A stretch of DNA of 64,000 bases from JAPLJC01 sp963697965 (lineage in GTDB: Bacteria; Desulfobacterota; Desulfobaccia; Desulfobaccales; 0-14-0-80-60-11): positions 1,054,001 to 1,118,000 of the forward strand of contig OY969108.1 of the NCBI GenBank assembly GCA_963697965.1, in the 5' to 3' direction. The position numbers were made by a program, and so were the translations under genes. A model generated the notes under the pieces. That model saw only the letters and a list, made by a program, of their open reading frames with translations. It made no database searches and was not told where the DNA came from. Shown here in pieces: positions 41,160-48,545 of this stretch. Numbering within the stretch: the first letter of the stretch is position 1; each line of letters starts with the position of its first letter.

Positions 41160-42278
41160 CTGGATAAGATCAACGTCCTCTTCATCATCAAGCCGGAGCG
41201 GGCCGCGGGCGCCGAGATGGTTCTGATGGCGGCCGCGGCCCGGCTGAACCCGGAGCGCTTCCGGGTCTTTGCCGGGCTGCTCACTCCCGACCGGGAAAAC
41301 CTCCTGCCGCCCCAGCTCACCCCTATCAATTTTAATCTCCCCGGGCTCAACGGCTGGGTCTGGCTCCGTTTTTTCCTGACCCTCTGCCGGGTGCTGCGCC
41401 GCTACCGCATCCAACTGCTCCACACCAACAGCTACGTGCCGGGCAATTACGCCCGCCTGGCTGCGGTCCTGATGGGGGTGCCCCTGATCGTCGACCACTG
41501 GCACGGCTTCACCCGCTTCAGCCGCAAGCGCCGGCTGATCTGCCGCCTGCTGGGGCGGCGCACCACCCTGAGCCTGGCAGTTTCCCAGGGAGTGCGGGAT
41601 TACGTGATCGAGCAGTGCGCCCTGGACCCGGCGAAGGTAAGGGTGGTGGCCAACGCCATCGACCTGGCGCGGATTCAGGAACACCGGCCCCGGGCCGAAG
41701 TGCGCCGGGAATTGGGGATTACTGAGGAAACCCGGGTGGTGGGCCTGGTGGGGCGGCTGGACCATTGGGGCAAGGGGCACCGGGAATTGTTCATCGCCCT
41801 GGCGGGATTAAAAGACCGCTATCCCTTGACGGCCCTGATCATCGGCGGCGGCCGGCGGGAGGCGGAAATGCGGCAATTGGCTTCTGAACTGGGCCTGGGG
41901 CCGCAGGTTCTCTTCCTCGGCCAGCGCCGGGATATCCCGGACCTGCTGGCCGCTATGGATATCCTGGTGCTGCCCAGCCACAGCGAGGGAGTGTCGCTGG
42001 CCCTACTGGAGGCCATGGCCGCGGGGCTGCCGGTGATCGCCACCGCGGTGGGCGGTCTCCCGGAAGTGGTGACCGACGCAGCCAACGGCCTGCTCATCCC
42101 CCCCCGGGATCCCGAGGCCCTGGCCCGGGCCCTGGAGCGCCTGCTGGCGGACCCGAAATTCGCCCGGCGGCTGGGGGAGCAAGCCCGCGTCGAGGTGGCG
42201 GCCCATTATTCCCTGGAGCGCCTGGGCCGGGAGATTAATGAGATTTACGGAGAGTTAAGCGCCCGCCGCAGGCTTTAG
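41160..42278 (+). CDS. GT4 glycosyltransferase, apparently with a CTG start
   Basis: Retaining glycosyltransferase that transfers a sugar from a nucleotide donor. C-terminal GT-B motifs are clear: RVVGLVGRLDHWGKGHRELF and LVLPSHSEGVSLALLEAMAA (E-x7-E donor site), then GLPVIATAVGGLPEVV. The expected family N-terminus, DKINVLFIIKPERAAGAEMV, lies upstream of the first ATG (41217). It can only be reached from CTG 41160, which follows the GAGGAGAGGAAGAGG purine block; an in-frame stop is at 41142. A CTG start, or a missing base or miscalled start, explains this. Confidence 0.85.
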   Translation: MDKINVLFIIKPERAAGAEMVLMAAAARLNPERFRVFAGLLTPDRENLLPPQLTPINFNLPGLNGWVWLRFFLTLCRVLRRYRIQLLHTNSYVPGNYARLAAVLMGVPLIVDHWHGFTRFSRKRRLICRLLGRRTTLSLAVSQGVRDYVIEQCALDPAKVRVVANAIDLARIQEHRPRAEVRRELGITEETRVVGLVGRLDHWGKGHRELFIALAGLKDRYPLTALIIGGGRREAEMRQLASELGLGPQVLFLGQRRDIPDLLAAMDILVLPSHSEGVSLALLEAMAAGLPVIATAVGGLPEVVTDAANGLLIPPRDPEALARALERLLADPKFARRLGEQARVEVAAHYSLERLGREINEIYGELSARRRL

Positions 42279-42679
42279 CCTGGGATATCGGTTTGCCTGA
42301 CCATGAAGATTAATAAGCTAAGAAATGGTGCGGCTTGCAGCAAAGTGTCTGGCAATAAAATTGCGTGGATGAAGATTACAATACCTCGCGGGTAAAATCT
42401 AGAGCATTATAATTCCCGCGATATCAACATATTATACCGATGCAGCTAAATCCCCCTCTCCCCTGAGAGGGGACGACACCGGCTGAGGGGTGGCTTTGCA
42501 TGGTTTTTCGTAGGGGCGGGTTTTAACTCCGCCCCTACACTTTCGTAGGGGGCGCACACATGGGTGCCCCTACAAGACCATTCCTTGGCGAGATGATGAT
42601 CGGCCGGGCGCGCTTGCAAGTCCCTGAGAAGGTGGTTAGATTAAAAAACGGTAAATAATCGAAGGGAGATGTCCGGTCA
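42279..42679. other. 401-bp intergenic region with GTAGGGGC hairpins
   Basis: No gene is supported. The left part is AT-rich (about 42300-42430), and the right part carries two palindromic repeats (42510-42573). A promoter for the universal stress gene probably lies here but could not be defined. Confidence 0.5.
42510..42573. repeat. two adjacent GTAGGGGC-type palindromic repeats
   Basis: Copy 1, 42510-42538: perfect 10-bp stem GTAGGGGCGG / CCGCCCCTAC. Copy 2, 42545-42573: imperfect stem GTAGGGGGCGCAC / GGTGCCCCTAC. Related sequences occur at 61651-61680 and 62744-62769, all between genes. Confidence 0.65.
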
Positions 42680-43147
42680 ATGTTGCCTTTCAAAAGAATT
42701 TTGTGTCCCACCGATTTCAGTGAGCCGGCTTTCACCGCACTGAAACAAGCCGAGGAACTGGCCCGCCATTTTGAGGCGCAATTAATCGTGGCCCATGTCA
42801 TTCCGGAGTTGCCGGTTCCCCATCAGTTCCCCGACCCGGAAGCGGACTTCAAATTTGATGTGCCCTTATTCGAGCAAGAACTGGCGATCAAGGCGGAGCA
42901 AATGCTCAAAGACCTGGTGGCGCATCATAAAGTGAGGACTCGGACAGTGGTGGCCACCGGAGAAGCAGCTCCGGAAATCCTGCGGCTGGCCCATGAGGAG
43001 CACGCGGACCTCATCGTCATTGCCTCCCACGGGCTGGCCGGCTGGCGGCGGCTGGTCTTCGGGTCGGTGACCGAAAAAGTTTTGCGCCAGGCCACCTGTC
43101 CGGTCTTGACCATCATGGCGCCACCCGAGGCGGAAGGCCCCCATTAG
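42680..43147 (+). CDS. universal stress protein, UspA family
   Basis: A 155-residue single Usp domain. Starts FKRILCPTDFSEPAFTALKQ and ends with the ATP-binding type loop LIVIASHGLAGWRRLVFGSV followed by TEKVLRQATCPVLTI, the G-x2-G-x9-G(S) pattern. Members bind ATP and respond to starvation or oxidative stress, with no defined reaction. The gene is preceded by AGGGAG. It converges on the DUF302 gene with no gap. Confidence 0.92.
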   Translation: MLPFKRILCPTDFSEPAFTALKQAEELARHFEAQLIVAHVIPELPVPHQFPDPEADFKFDVPLFEQELAIKAEQMLKDLVAHHKVRTRTVVATGEAAPEILRLAHEEHADLIVIASHGLAGWRRLVFGSVTEKVLRQATCPVLTIMAPPEAEGPH

Positions 43148-43633
43148 CTAATATTCGCCGTTAACAGCGCCTCGACTTTGGAGTCCAGATCCCGCCTTCA
43201 TAGCTTCCGCACTTCCATACGGAGCCAGGAAGCTGGCCATCTTGTCGTAAGACAGGTGTACACCATCCGCTCGCGCATCGATTAGAATGGTCACCGGCGC
43301 GTAGGAGCCAGCGTCTGGCGCAGGCTCGATCATCTGCTTCATGATAAGCGGGTTGCCGATTAAGAGACGCAGACTCCGCGGCGCTTCCTTGCCGCGTTCC
43401 TTACGCATGATCTCGCCGAAGTCAAAGCGGATAAACTCCATGAACCCTGACACCCCAACGGCCTGGTGAATGACCTTCTCCAACTCCGCGTAGTTTTTTG
43501 CTGAGGCGACATCCCTCCGAAATCCGTGCATATCAGGATGGCCAACAGCCGCTTCAAGCTTTGTTACGACTTCCTCGAATGATTTAGAAGAAGTCACGCT
43601 GAATCGCTGCACATTAACTTGCCTCATGGTCAT
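43148..43633 (-). CDS. DUF302 domain protein
   Basis: A 161-residue protein of the DUF302 alpha/beta fold: FSVTSSKSFEEVVTKLEAAV, then FMEFIRFDFGEIMRKERGKE, LRLLIGNPLIMKQMIE, PVTILIDARADGVHLSYDKM. The GNP/x2M segment is the family fingerprint. Function is unestablished; relatives often accompany redox or heavy-metal genes. There is no signal peptide, so it is probably cytoplasmic. The stop abuts the universal stress gene stop (43147/43148). Confidence 0.85.
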   Translation of the reverse strand: MTMRQVNVQRFSVTSSKSFEEVVTKLEAAVGHPDMHGFRRDVASAKNYAELEKVIHQAVGVSGFMEFIRFDFGEIMRKERGKEAPRSLRLLIGNPLIMKQMIEPAPDAGSYAPVTILIDARADGVHLSYDKMASFLAPYGSAEAMKAGSGLQSRGAVNGEY

Positions 43634-43713
43634 CTTCTTGCCTCAATCTCAACTCCGGGCAATGACAGGAGCCCTTGGCCTAGGCCAGCCAACGGCGCCG
43701 GCTGGGCTGAGCT

Positions 43714-44715
43714 TCAGGGTTTTAAGACTATCCTGTACCTCGGTTTGCCATGCCGTAATTTCTCCAGGGCATCATTAATTTCACTGAACCGATAGGTCTC
43801 AACGGTGGGCTGGATGTGGTGCCGGGCCGCAAAGTTGAGCATGGTGGCGATGGCCGCCGGACTGCCCGTCGGACTGGCGGAGATGGATTTCTGGCCTGCC
43901 AGCAAAGGAAAAAGAGGCACTGCAATCGGCTGAGTCACCACCCCCACCAGGTGCAGGTGGCCTTGGGGACGCAAGGCTTCGACATAGGCCTGCCAATCCA
44001 GAGGCGCATTCACTGTTGACAGGATAAAATCGAAAGAGTTTGCCGCCTTTTTCAAAGCCTCGGGGTCACGGGAGTTGATGAAGTGGTCGGCGCCGAACCC
44101 CTTGGCTTCAGCCTCCTTGTCCGGGGTGCTGGAGAACGCCGTCACCTCGCAGCCCCAGGCATGGGCAAATTTCAGGGCCATATGGCCAAGCCCCCCTATG
44201 CCGACAACTCCCACCCGGGCGGTGGGCAACACGTCCCACAGCAGCAAGGGATTGAACACGGTTACGCCGCCGCACATAAGGGGACCGGCGGTTTCGGGGG
44301 CGAGCCCCTCGGGCAGAGGCAAGACCCAGGCCGCGTCGGCCCGGACCCGGTCAGCAAAGCCCCCAGGGCGGCCGACTATGGTCCCCACCGTGTTGGCGCA
44401 CAGATGCTGGTTTCCGGACTTACACCATTCGCAGGTCAGGTCTGAGCCGGCAAACCATCCCAGACCGACCCGTTGCCCCACCGTTAACCCCCGGGCGTGG
44501 GGGCCCAGGGCCGCGACGGTGCCGATAACTTCATGTCCGGGAACCAAAGGAAATTGGCTCATTCCCCATTCGTTGTCCAACATACTGAGATCGCTGTGAC
44601 ATAACCCGCAATACTCGACTTTGATCTCAACCTGGGTGTCTCCCAGGGGGCCGGGGTCAAATGCGAACGGCTTCAGCGTTCCCTTAGGTTCAGTGGCGGC
44701 ATATCCGTTTATCAT
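43714..44715 (-). CDS. NAD(P)-dependent alcohol/aldehyde reductase (cinnamyl-alcohol dehydrogenase type)
   Basis: A 333-residue medium-chain dehydrogenase of the YahK/CAD group. Catalytic zinc: YCGLCHSDLSMLDNEWG and PLVPGHEVIGTVAALG. The coenzyme loop is VGVVGIGGLGHMALKFA with SSTPDKEAEA suggesting NADP. The structural-zinc loop is incomplete: GSDLTCEWCKSGNQHLC has three cysteines, with Asp where the first Cys normally lies. The enzyme probably reduces aldehydes broadly. GGGAGC precedes ATG 44715. The gene follows the DUF1499 gene by 25 bp. Confidence 0.9.
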   Translation of the reverse strand: MINGYAATEPKGTLKPFAFDPGPLGDTQVEIKVEYCGLCHSDLSMLDNEWGMSQFPLVPGHEVIGTVAALGPHARGLTVGQRVGLGWFAGSDLTCEWCKSGNQHLCANTVGTIVGRPGGFADRVRADAAWVLPLPEGLAPETAGPLMCGGVTVFNPLLLWDVLPTARVGVVGIGGLGHMALKFAHAWGCEVTAFSSTPDKEAEAKGFGADHFINSRDPEALKKAANSFDFILSTVNAPLDWQAYVEALRPQGHLHLVGVVTQPIAVPLFPLLAGQKSISASPTGSPAAIATMLNFAARHHIQPTVETYRFSEINDALEKLRHGKPRYRIVLKP

Positions 44716-44740
44716 TAGAAAGCTCCCTTTTCTGAGGTCT

Positions 44741-45145
44741 TCACCGTCCGGAGAACCGGCGGCGAATCTCTTCCATTCTTCGCCGGTTCACCCCAAAATC
44801 GCTGTAGCCCACCCGCGCGGCCGAACGGATGTCGATTCGCCTGGCGTTGTCGTCGAATAGGAACTCCACGTCGTCCACGAACTGCCACAGCGCGCTCCTG
44901 AACTCCGCCCGCCAGTAATTGGCAGCGCGCACAGCCACCCGCGCCCGCTTCATCCCGGCAATGGCTCCCTCGAGCCGCTCCCGCGCCTGCCCCGGTTCGC
45001 CACTGTAGGTGAGCCCCACGATGTAATGTTGCTTATCGCTCGCCGCCGCCTGGCTCGACACGCAGTTGGGCTTGTTCGGGCACGGCGCCAGCCGCCCATC
45101 CACGCTCCCGACGCCAATGCCGCTATTGCCGCCAGTTGGAGACAT
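44741..45145 (-). CDS. DUF1499 family protein
   Basis: A 134-residue protein. The family fingerprint is LAPCPNKPNCVSSQA near the N-terminus, followed by an alpha/beta core with YWRAEFRSALWQFVDDVEFL and RRIDIRSAARVGYSDFGVNR. Function is unknown; many relatives are exported or lipoproteins, but no signal sequence is seen here. AAGGAGGAG before ATG 45145 is a strong ribosome-binding site. It probably forms an operon with the downstream alcohol dehydrogenase. Confidence 0.88.
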   Translation of the reverse strand: MSPTGGNSGIGVGSVDGRLAPCPNKPNCVSSQAAASDKQHYIVGLTYSGEPGQARERLEGAIAGMKRARVAVRAANYWRAEFRSALWQFVDDVEFLFDDNARRIDIRSAARVGYSDFGVNRRRMEEIRRRFSGR

Positions 45146-45492
45146 GGGCTCCTCCTTCTTGAAGTTGGGTAACTAACCTATTGAGACCAGGGGCTCTGAA
45201 GCCTGGGTTTTTCAGGTCTCTGGGCCCGGCTACCGGAATGGCGGGCTCTGGAGCGCGGGGCCGGGGAGCAAAAGGCGTTAGAGAATGCCTATAAGGTAGG
45301 TGCTTGTTATCTAGGTGTCAAGAGAACCTGCTCAGGGTGGGGGGGCATGGAACCCCGATGCACTTGAGGACGCTATGCTAATGAACTGGCGGCAAGACGG
45401 GTTGGAGGCGGGTCAACGGCAAAAGGACATAGAAACCACCCTGCGGGGCAGTGTCAAATCAAATCCGGGTCAGGAAAAGCTAACTATTAGAG
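45146..45492. other. 347-bp intergenic region
   Basis: Nothing convincing is seen beyond a loose inverted repeat GAGACC...GGTCTC (about 45182-45217). Short open readings here lack ribosome-binding sites and family character. Confidence 0.4.
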
Positions 45493-45594
45493 TTACTTGG
45501 TGATCTCCTTGCCCTTTTGGACACCTTTCTTGGCGCCTTTCTTGGGCTTTTTGGCCTCTTTCTTACCCTTATCCTTCTTTCCTTTGTCTCCCAC
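45493..45594 (-). CDS. 33-residue lysine-rich protein
   Basis: A tiny gene starting at GTG 45594 with GGAGGG about seven bases upstream, ending TAA at 45493. It encodes MGDKGKKDKGKKEAKKPKKG and continues AKKGVQKGKEITK: about half lysine, no cysteine, no aromatic residue. Very short proteins starting MGDK(S/G)xK and rich in Lys recur in many bacterial genomes without known function; they may bind nucleic acid or be intrinsically disordered. The upstream in-frame region has a stop and no better start. It is easily missed by length cut-offs. Confidence 0.6.
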   Translation of the reverse strand: MGDKGKKDKGKKEAKKPKKGAKKGVQKGKEITK

Positions 45595-45809
45595 GGCTTT
45601 TCCCTCCAGTTTCCCCGGCTTTTGCCGGTTTTTTCGGGTTCAAACCTTCGTCAGTTTCTCTTGTTCAAGGTTTGCCAGGATGTTACTAATTTGCCAACTT
45701 GTCGGGTTTTGTCAAGGAATAATTGTTTACCCGGAAAAATTCCACGGCCGCCGGCCCGGCTTCCGAGGCCGGGGACGGAGACTCCAGGCTGCACTTATTC
45801 CTAACCACT

Positions 45810-46967
45810 TCAATCATTTCCCCCAGATTTGGCTTTGCTTAAGAAAAACCGCGGCTCCCACCATTCTTTAATCAGCTTTAGCACTTGAGAGACCTCGATG
45901 GCCGACAGGCAGCGGTTGTCGGGGCACTTCTTCAACAGGCACGCCTCCAGGGTGCAAATCTCTTGTCGTTTGTGCAGAGAGACGCCCCATTCCACCTGAT
46001 GGGGCCCCACCCGGGCGGGATGGTCGGCGCCGATGAGGGCAATGCTGGGCACCCCCAAGGCCAGGCCCAGGTGCAGAGGACCGCTGTCGTTGGCCACCAG
46101 GAGGCGGCAGCGGCGGAGCAGGGCGGCCACCGTCAACAAGGGAAAGCGCCCTCCGGTTACCAGGCTGGGGCCCTGGATGCGGGCCGCGATGGCCTCCGCC
46201 TGGTTCACGTCCTTGGCGCCGCTGATAATCAGCAAAGGCGCCCGGTAGCTTTCAAAGAGCCAATTCCCCAATTCCGCGAAGGAGTCCGCCGGCCACCATT
46301 TGTAAGGATCAGAGCCGGAGGGGTGCAGGGCCAACAGCAGGGGAGGGACCTCCCCGAAATGCCCGGATAAGATGGCCTGGGCCTCGGCCTCCTCCTCCGG
46401 CGCCAGGAAGAGGTCCATGCGTCGGTTATGGGTATCAGCGCCCAAGAGGCGCACGTAATCGAGGCGCCGCTCGATGGCGTGGGTGAAGGGGTCCGCCGGC
46501 TGAGGCACCCGGGCGGCATAGGCAAAGGACAGGGGGCTGGCCGCGGAACCTACGATAACGGGGCTCCCGGTCAGATGCGCCACCAGGGTGGCCTCGGGGT
46601 CGTTGCCGTGCAGGATGATGCCCAGGTCATAGCGCCGGCCCCGCAGTTCCCTGATCAACCGCAGAAGCTGACGCCGCCGGCCGGGGTAGGCATAGAGCCG
46701 GGCCACGTGGGGGTTATGGGCCAGCAGCGTCCCGAAGACCCGGTGCCCCAGGACCTCCAGCTCCCAGGCCGGAAAACGCTCTTTCAGGGCCCGGATGGCC
46801 GGGGTGGAGAACAGGGTGTCCCCCAGGGCGGTGGAACTGATGAGCAGCACCCGGCGGACCCCGGCAAAAAATTCCGGCTGCAGGTCCGCAAGAGGCCGGG
46901 GCGGCCGCCGGGCCAGCCGGCGCCGCAGATATTGGCGGCTCAGGGTCAATAAAATCTTATGCCACAT
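45810..46967 (-). CDS. GT9 family glycosyltransferase (lipopolysaccharide heptosyltransferase-like)
   Basis: A 385-residue GT-B inverting glycosyltransferase. N-terminal RRVLLISSTALGDTLFSTPA with AIRALKERFP is the GT9 signature. The C-terminal donor site is LALHPSGSDPYKWWPADSFA and VANDSGPLHLGLALGVPSIA. The family adds ADP-heptose to LPS inner core. The tail has four cysteines (ICTLEACLLKKCPDNRC), common in the family. The start codon lies directly against five GTTCAA heptamers, so no ordinary ribosome-binding site is visible. It follows a GT4 gene. Confidence 0.9.
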   Translation of the reverse strand: MWHKILLTLSRQYLRRRLARRPPRPLADLQPEFFAGVRRVLLISSTALGDTLFSTPAIRALKERFPAWELEVLGHRVFGTLLAHNPHVARLYAYPGRRRQLLRLIRELRGRRYDLGIILHGNDPEATLVAHLTGSPVIVGSAASPLSFAYAARVPQPADPFTHAIERRLDYVRLLGADTHNRRMDLFLAPEEEAEAQAILSGHFGEVPPLLLALHPSGSDPYKWWPADSFAELGNWLFESYRAPLLIISGAKDVNQAEAIAARIQGPSLVTGGRFPLLTVAALLRRCRLLVANDSGPLHLGLALGVPSIALIGADHPARVGPHQVEWGVSLHKRQEICTLEACLLKKCPDNRCLSAIEVSQVLKLIKEWWEPRFFLSKAKSGGND

Positions 46968-46968
46968 G

Positions 46969-47003
46969 GTTCAAGGTTCAAAGTTCAAAGTTCAAGGTTC
47001 AAG
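46969..47003. repeat. five tandem heptamers GTTCAA(G/A)
   Basis: Units at 46969, 46976, 46983, 46990 and 46997 (GTTCAAG, GTTCAAA, GTTCAAA, GTTCAAG, GTTCAAG), ending one base from the GT9 start codon. A seven-base unit can change copy number by slippage and would alter the leader of the glycosyltransferase mRNA. Confidence 0.8.
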
Positions 47004-47060
47004 GGGCCCGGGTCGATGAGTATTTTGATTTTCTCTTCTTTTTTGGGGTTTGGGGCTTGG

Positions 47061-48266
47061 TTAACCCCCGGCGTCCGATCCCCGGTGCCTGACTTCGGCG
47101 TAAACCTGCTCCAGGCGGTGGGCGGCCTGCTCCCAGGAAAAGTTCTCCGATACCCATTCCCGGCCCTGGCGCCCCAAGCGTTGTCCCAGCTCCCGGTCCC
47201 GAAGCACCTCGAGAATCTTTGCCGCCAGTTCTCCGGGGTCGTCCTGCCGCTTAAGCAGCATGCCGTTGACCCCGTCCTGCACCACCTCGGGAATGCCGCC
47301 CCTGGCGGTGGCGATGATGGGCAGCCCCGCGGCCGCCGCCTCCAGGAAGACCAGACCCAGGCCCTCCTCTACCTGGGAGGGGCCTACGAAGACGTCCCCC
47401 AGGAGATAGGCCCGGGGCATCTCAGGATGCGGCAGGAAGCCGGTGAGCACCACGCGGCCGGCCGCCTGGGCTATTTGCCGGTGCAACTCCTTCAGAAAAG
47501 GGGTCTGCCGCATGGTGCGCGCTTGTCCGTATTCCGTGCCCCCCGCCAGGACCAGGACTGCCTGGGGGAGGCTCTGCCAGACGCGTTCCATGGCCGCCAG
47601 CAGCACCCCCACCCCTTTGCTTTCCCGGAGTTTGCCGGCGAACAGGACGGTGGGCTCCCCACTGAGCCCGTAAGGTTGCCGCGCCCGGCGCACCGCCTCT
47701 TCGTCCTGCCAGCGGCAGGTGAAGGCCGCCACTTCCACCCCGTTATAGACCACCCGCCGGATGGGAGCCCCGGCGCCCAACCCGGCGCTTTCCCGCTCCA
47801 GCACGAAACGGCTGCAGGCGATGAAGCCCTCCAGGGGGATCGCTTCTCCGGGCCGGGGTTTCTCCCGTTTTCCCAGGGAGTCGCTGAGGTTGTGCATGTG
47901 CAGGATCACCGGAATCCCGGGGGCGAGCCGCCTTTTTAACTGCCAGGCCAACAGAGGGCGGTTGTGCACATGGACCAAATCGGGTTGCAGAAGGGCCAGC
48001 AGCCGGGCTACCTGCCGGTCATACAGGGGAAAATGGCGGCGGTCGCGGCAGTAGAGCCATTTGCGCCATCCCTGTAAAGGGATGCGGAAATATTCGACTC
48101 CCTGGCGCACCTCCCGCGCCGGCAACTCGGGGTCCGAGACCCCGATGACCAGAGGACGCCAGCCCTTAAGGCGGGCCGCCACCTTCTCGATGAACAGCTC
48201 GGCGGCGCCGCCCCGGATGGGCGGGATGGGGTAGAGCTCCGGTCCGATGAGAGCCACTAGAGGCAT
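47061..48266 (-). CDS. GT4 family glycosyltransferase
   Basis: A 401-residue retaining GT-B enzyme. N-terminal acceptor domain: IGPELYPIPPIRGGAAELFI, then LLQPDLVHVHNRPLLAW. Donor domain: TVLFAGKLRESKGVGVLLAA and VGPSQVEEGLGLVFLEAAAA followed by GLPIIATARGGIPEVV (E-x7-E motif). The RGGAAE segment and HVHNRP recall spore-coat/CotSA-type and polysaccharide GT4 enzymes. It probably adds a sugar during LPS core or exopolysaccharide assembly. The GT9 gene follows 93 bp downstream. Confidence 0.9.
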   Translation of the reverse strand: MPLVALIGPELYPIPPIRGGAAELFIEKVAARLKGWRPLVIGVSDPELPAREVRQGVEYFRIPLQGWRKWLYCRDRRHFPLYDRQVARLLALLQPDLVHVHNRPLLAWQLKRRLAPGIPVILHMHNLSDSLGKREKPRPGEAIPLEGFIACSRFVLERESAGLGAGAPIRRVVYNGVEVAAFTCRWQDEEAVRRARQPYGLSGEPTVLFAGKLRESKGVGVLLAAMERVWQSLPQAVLVLAGGTEYGQARTMRQTPFLKELHRQIAQAAGRVVLTGFLPHPEMPRAYLLGDVFVGPSQVEEGLGLVFLEAAAAGLPIIATARGGIPEVVQDGVNGMLLKRQDDPGELAAKILEVLRDRELGQRLGRQGREWVSENFSWEQAAHRLEQVYAEVRHRGSDAGG

Positions 48267-48441
48267 GGTTGGTTCGAGTTTGGAGTTTCGAAAGGCAAAG
48301 CGCCTTCAAGAGCCTTACTCTCAATTCAGTATAGCAGATTTACTTAAACTTCTCAGGGGCCTGGCGGTAATTCCCCCGCAGGGGGTGCTGAGCCGAAAAG
48401 CTACGGGAAAGGACCCCGGTGGCCATGATGTCATAAATTTC

Positions 48442-48469
48442 TTGACACCGGGCCAGGACTTTGTAATAT
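48442..48469 (+). promoter_or_regulatory. sigma-70 type promoter of the CoA-ligase gene
   Basis: TTGACA (48442-48447), 16-bp spacer, TAATAT (48464-48469). The leader of about 70 bp ends in a strong CAAGGAGGAAG ribosome-binding site before ATG 48546. Confidence 0.7.
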
Positions 48470-48545
48470 GCTTCACATAGTCCTGCCTCAGGAATTATCA
48501 AGAAGCCTAATTTAGAATCAATTTATCTCAAGGAGGAAGTAGTAA

